Translations under genes and position numbers: made by a program
In this document: positions 61,221 to 64,000 of the stretch, piece by piece
Layout of the letters: the number at the start of each line of letters is the position of its first letter
How positions within the stretch are numbered: position 1 is the stretch's first letter
The notes under the pieces: generated by a model
What the model was told of the DNA's origin: nothing
The model's input: only the letters and a program-made list of their open reading frames with translations
The model's database searches: none
Assembly: GCF_009905605.1 (NCBI RefSeq)
Contig: NZ_JAAAKZ010000001.1
Coordinates: forward strand, 620,001 to 684,000
DNA length: 64,000 bases
Direction of reading: 5' to 3'
DNA from: Runella sp. CRIBMP
GTDB taxonomy: Bacteria; Bacteroidota; Bacteroidia; Cytophagales; Spirosomataceae

Positions 61221-61330
61221 AGGCTGTCTCAAAAGCAAAATGAACGCTTTGAGAATTGCTTAAATGAAAACTTTATCCATCCCCTTACCGAATAAAAAGA
61301 GGCTGTCTCGAACTTTTGAGACAGCCTCTT
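61218..61330. mobile_element. Short element bounded by 18-bp terminal inverted repeats (MITE-like)
   Basis: AAGAGGCTGTCTCAAAAG (61218-61235) recurs exactly inverted as CTTTTGAGACAGCCTCTT (61313-61330), bounding 113 bp without coding capacity. AGAGGCTGTCTC-type ends are typical of several insertion sequences in Bacteroidota and other phyla (recollection, not searched). No clear target duplication was seen. A third copy of the arm at about 61298 forms the terminator hairpin with the right end. Confidence 0.5.
61297..61330 (-). terminator. Rho-independent terminator of the GH78 gene
   Basis: AAGAGGCTGTCTC and GAGACAGCCTCTT form a 13-bp perfect stem with a short loop. Read on the minus strand it is followed by TTTTTATT and starts 3 bp after the GH78 stop codon. 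Confidence 0.8.
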
Positions 61331-61332
61331 GA

Positions 61333-64000
61333 TTAAAATCCCGACAAAGCCGATTTTTTATAAGTGAGAACGTATTTTCCCGAGCCCACCGTAACTGTAT
61401 TTAACTCCCGACGACCTACCAACTTGGACTTTACGGCCGTGGCGGCAAGGGCTTTGCCATTAAAAATAATGTTATTTGTTGGGGTTGGCGGTAGACAAAT
61501 CGTAGCCGTGGTGTTGACGGGAACTTCGATGGTTAGGGTAATCATATCGCCCTTTTTTTGCCAAGCCGAAACGATGGTGCCGTTGATGGAACGGTGTGTA
61601 GCCCTTAATGAATTGATATTGGGGGCCATAACTTCGGGTTGAATAAGGAAGTTTTTGAAACCGGGCGAGGTCTCTTTGATGCCCGCCATGTTTTCAAACA
61701 TCCATTCGCAAATCGACCCAAAGGCGTAGTGATTGAAGGAGTTCATGCCCGCAGGAAAACCGCCTTCACGCGTGAAACTGTTCCAGCGTTCCCAAATTGT
61801 ATTGGCCCCGTTGGCAATCTCAAAACCCCACGACGGGTATTCTTTTTGGAACAATAATTTATAGGCTGTTTCACTGTTTCCGGTAGCCGAAAGTGCTGGC
61901 AGCATGGGCCGAACGCCCAAAAAGCCCGTTGTTAGTTTATTGCCATTATTGACTACCAATTCATTCAGCCATTTGGCGGCTTTTAGGGTATGCGTGCTGT
62001 CTAAAAGATTCATGAAAATGGCGTTGGCGTAGGCCGTTTGAGTGTGGCCTTCAAAGCCCATTTCTCCGTCAACGTAGCCTTTCCCATTGCCGTAGGCGGC
62101 GGCGTTGCAGATAAATTTGCCTTCGGCGTTGGTGTAATGTTTCAAAAAAGCCGCTTTGACTTTGGCGAATACTTCTTTAAAATGAGCGGCCTCTTTTTCA
62201 TCGCCGATGGCGGAAGCCATTTCTTGCATCAAGCTGGCCGAATACGCATAATACATCGTGGCTAGCATATCGGGCGGTGTTTTTTTGCCCACGCTCAGCC
62301 AATCGCCAAAGCCGCCTTTGGGGTCAACTTCGGCAAACGCAGTTTCCTTAAACACGTATTCACTTTTGCTTTTTGTTTCCAAAAACTGCATGAATTTCTT
62401 CATTTCGGTCCAGTGTGCTTTGATGATTTTGGTATCTCCGTACGACCTGAAAATTTGATACGGATAAATGATACCCGCTTCCATCCATCCCGGTGAGTAC
62501 GTGTCTGTGACGCGCACCGAAGGAGCTGGGGCGTAGACGGGATAGGCGCCGTTGGCGAGTTGAGCATCGTTCAAATCCACCACCCATTTGGTGCCAAAGG
62601 CCGCAATGTCGTTGTTGAGCGTGGCACTTTTGACGTAGGCTTGAGCGTCACCTGTCCAGCCCAAGCGCTCGTCGCGCTGCGGACAGTCGGTCGGAACTTC
62701 CAGATAATTAGACTGTTGTGTCCAGATGATGTTGTGATACAGTTGGTTGACAAAAGCGTTGTCGGTTTCAAACGTCCCCGCTTTGGGCGTGGCCGACGAC
62801 AGTACAATCCCCAGAATGTCCTGCATTCCTGGCGCGTACTTCAAGCCTTCGATTTGCACGTACTGAAAACCGTGGTAGGTAAAGCGCGGTTCGTAGATTT
62901 CGCCGTTGGGGTCACCTTTGGCGATATACAGGTCGGTGCCCCGCGCTTTGCGCAGGTTTTCGGTCATGAGTTTACCATCAGGATAAAGCATTTCACCGAA
63001 CCTAAAAAGGATAGAATCGCCTTTGGCGGCTTTGAATCGGATGCGAATCAGCCCCGCAAAGTTTTGCCCCATGTCAATCAAATAGGCATTTTTGCCCATT
63101 TGTTTACTATTTTTGGGCGTTAGTCTGGCCACTTCTTGTACGGGGTCGCCTGGGTAAACTTGGAGTTGGCGCTCGGTTTTATCCGAAATGGTAGTCACTT
63201 TTTTCCAATTCGCCTCATTATAATTGGGTTGATTCCAGCCCATTAGCTCTTTGGTTGCGTCGTAGACTTCTCCGTTCAGAATATCAGATTCTATAATGGG
63301 GCCGTAGTTGGCTTTCCACGTATTATCAGTCGCAATTATTTCTTTTTGACCGTTGGTGTATTCAATTTCCAACTGGGCTTTCAGGGCAGGCACATCGCCG
63401 TAAAAGTTTTTCACGACGGGATTTCTAACCAACAAAGCATAGCCCAAATACCCAGCATACCAACCGTAAGAAATGATAGAACCCAACGTGTTTTTGCCAG
63501 GTCGCAGTTCTTTACTTATGTCAAAGGTTTGATAATAAAGGCGTTTGTTGTAGTCGGTCCAGCCGGGAGTGAGATAATCTCTACCGATTTTCTTGCCATT
63601 GATTTGAAATTCATACAAACCTAGTGCTGTCACGTACAACCTTGCTTTTTTTACAATACCTTTTATTTCGACGTCTTTTCTTAGATAGGGGGCAGGTGGC
63701 AAATGGTACTCTTTACCTTTTCCTAAATGATTCAGATTGAGACCAATGAAGTCGGCTTTCCAGTCGTTTTTTTGCAATAAACCCATTTCCCAAGTAGCCG
63801 GAGCGCTCCATGGTCCTGGTTGGTTTTTCTTGTCCCAACTGCGAACTTTCCAAAAGCATATCTGCCGTGATTGAAGGGGTCTTCCTGCGTATTCGATTTG
63901 CGAAGTAGTGTTGCCCGTGACTTTTTTTGTGTCCCACAAATCTGCTTTTCCTTCCTCCAGTAGGGTAATGGAAGACGCCACCAGAATTTGATAGCCCGTT
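61333..64000 (-). CDS. GH78 alpha-L-rhamnosidase (5' end outside window)
   Basis: The frame is open to the window edge and continues as 'TGYQILVASSITLL', so the GTG at 63981 is internal and about 890 C-terminal residues are seen. A fibronectin-III-like part comes first ('CFWKVRSWDKKNQPGPWS'), then the rhamnosidase N-terminal beta domains ('LTPGWTDYNKRLYYQTFDI', 'FRFGEMLYPDGKLMTENLRK'). The GH78 catalytic barrel has 'VPTDCPQRDERLGWTGDAQAY' split around the catalytic acids, 'GFEGHTQTAYANAIFMNLL' and 'ANTIWERWNSF', and a C-terminal beta domain ends the protein. It cleaves terminal alpha-L-rhamnose by inversion. It lies upstream of the sigma gene and is insulated by terminators, so it may have separate control within the locus. 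Confidence 0.92.
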   Translation of the reverse strand, partial: TGYQILVASSITLLEEGKADLWDTKKVTGNTTSQIEYAGRPLQSRQICFWKVRSWDKKNQPGPWSAPATWEMGLLQKNDWKADFIGLNLNHLGKGKEYHLPPAPYLRKDVEIKGIVKKARLYVTALGLYEFQINGKKIGRDYLTPGWTDYNKRLYYQTFDISKELRPGKNTLGSIISYGWYAGYLGYALLVRNPVVKNFYGDVPALKAQLEIEYTNGQKEIIATDNTWKANYGPIIESDILNGEVYDATKELMGWNQPNYNEANWKKVTTISDKTERQLQVYPGDPVQEVARLTPKNSKQMGKNAYLIDMGQNFAGLIRIRFKAAKGDSILFRFGEMLYPDGKLMTENLRKARGTDLYIAKGDPNGEIYEPRFTYHGFQYVQIEGLKYAPGMQDILGIVLSSATPKAGTFETDNAFVNQLYHNIIWTQQSNYLEVPTDCPQRDERLGWTGDAQAYVKSATLNNDIAAFGTKWVVDLNDAQLANGAYPVYAPAPSVRVTDTYSPGWMEAGIIYPYQIFRSYGDTKIIKAHWTEMKKFMQFLETKSKSEYVFKETAFAEVDPKGGFGDWLSVGKKTPPDMLATMYYAYSASLMQEMASAIGDEKEAAHFKEVFAKVKAAFLKHYTNAEGKFICNAAAYGNGKGYVDGEMGFEGHTQTAYANAIFMNLLDSTHTLKAAKWLNELVVNNGNKLTTGFLGVRPMLPALSATGNSETAYKLLFQKEYPSWGFEIANGANTIWERWNSFTREGGFPAGMNSFNHYAFGSICEWMFENMAGIKETSPGFKNFLIQPEVMAPNINSLRATHRSINGTIVSAWQKKGDMITLTIEVPVNTTATICLPPTPTNNIIFNGKALAATAVKSKLVGRRELNTVTVGSGKYVLTYKKSALSGF

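Noticed and set aside
63979-63981. GTG as the start of the GH78 gene.
   Set aside because: The frame runs on to the window edge with sequence homologous to the fusion protein, so the true start is outside the window.
1-64000. CRISPR arrays, rRNA, tRNA, prophage or intact insertion sequences.
   Set aside because: No regularly spaced repeats, no rRNA or tRNA-like stretches and no transposase, integrase or phage structural frames were seen. The only mobile-element hint is the short inverted-repeat element near 61.2 kb. A tRNAscan and Infernal run would settle small RNAs.

Overview
The window reads as a chromosomal stretch of a free-living Bacteroidota bacterium of the Cytophagales, most like Spirosomaceae such as Runella. 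This placement is inferred from gene content, not from a database search. The markers are a type IX secretion (T9SS) C-terminal sorting domain, SusC/SusD pairs, two ECF sigma/FecR/TonB-receptor cassettes, the short Bacteroidota form of AMP nucleosidase, a short MenE, and TAnnTTTG-like -7 boxes. Base composition is even (mid-40s % G+C by eye). I saw no rRNA, tRNA, CRISPR array, prophage or intact transposase gene.

Layout. 1-10.7 kb is mostly housekeeping and envelope genes: an exported TPR protein cut by the window edge, AMP nucleosidase, a stand-alone HSDR_N-like nuclease-fold protein, a T9SS-exported CotH-like protein, a Rieske lipoprotein beside menE, an orphan histidine kinase, a PH-domain membrane protein, a Tat-exported sugar-isomerase-like TIM barrel and a methyltransferase. 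10.7-19.7 kb holds an AraC regulator divergent from a PSCyt1/DUF1549/LamG/DUF1553 lipoprotein and its DUF1501 partner. These are followed by a second Tat-exported TIM barrel, a secreted esterase and a polysaccharide deacetylase. The first part resembles modules best known from Planctomycetes. 20.1-27.3 kb is ECF sigma, FecR, a TonB receptor without SusD, and then AEC-family and dicarboxylate/cation-symporter permeases. 27.3-33.6 kb has an ElaA-like acetyltransferase, a TatD-like hydrolase with a TTG start, TcdA, a GntR/LacI-type regulator next to a large secreted esterase, DUF1684, a decayed gene and an MsrB lipoprotein.

33.7-41.4 kb on the minus strand is a TetR-TolC-adaptor-RND efflux operon plus a MarR regulator, both preceded by strong palindromes. 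41.5-48.9 kb carries a DUF2306-like membrane protein, a BioF-like aminotransferase, a sulfite-dehydrogenase-like molybdoenzyme with a monoheme cytochrome c partner, a proline racemase/4-hydroxyproline epimerase, DUF1801, a 37-residue lysine-rich protein and an RluA-family pseudouridine synthase.

49.1-64 kb, all on the minus strand, is a polysaccharide utilisation locus. In transcription order it runs: GH78 alpha-L-rhamnosidase (cut by the window end), ECF sigma, FecR, SusC, SusD, a sulfatase, and a 1177-residue single polypeptide joining an S1 sulfatase to a GH78-like rhamnosidase. The expected substrate is a sulfated rhamnose-containing glycan such as an ulvan- or rhamnan-sulfate-like polymer. 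The sigma/FecR pair would sense uptake by SusCD, the sulfatases would remove sulfate esters, and the GH78 enzymes would release rhamnose. The most noteworthy items are this fusion protein and locus, the PSCyt/DUF1501/TIM-barrel module, the SusD-less receptor beside organic-acid-type permeases, a short element with 18-bp terminal inverted repeats at 61.2-61.3 kb, and several operator-like palindromes.
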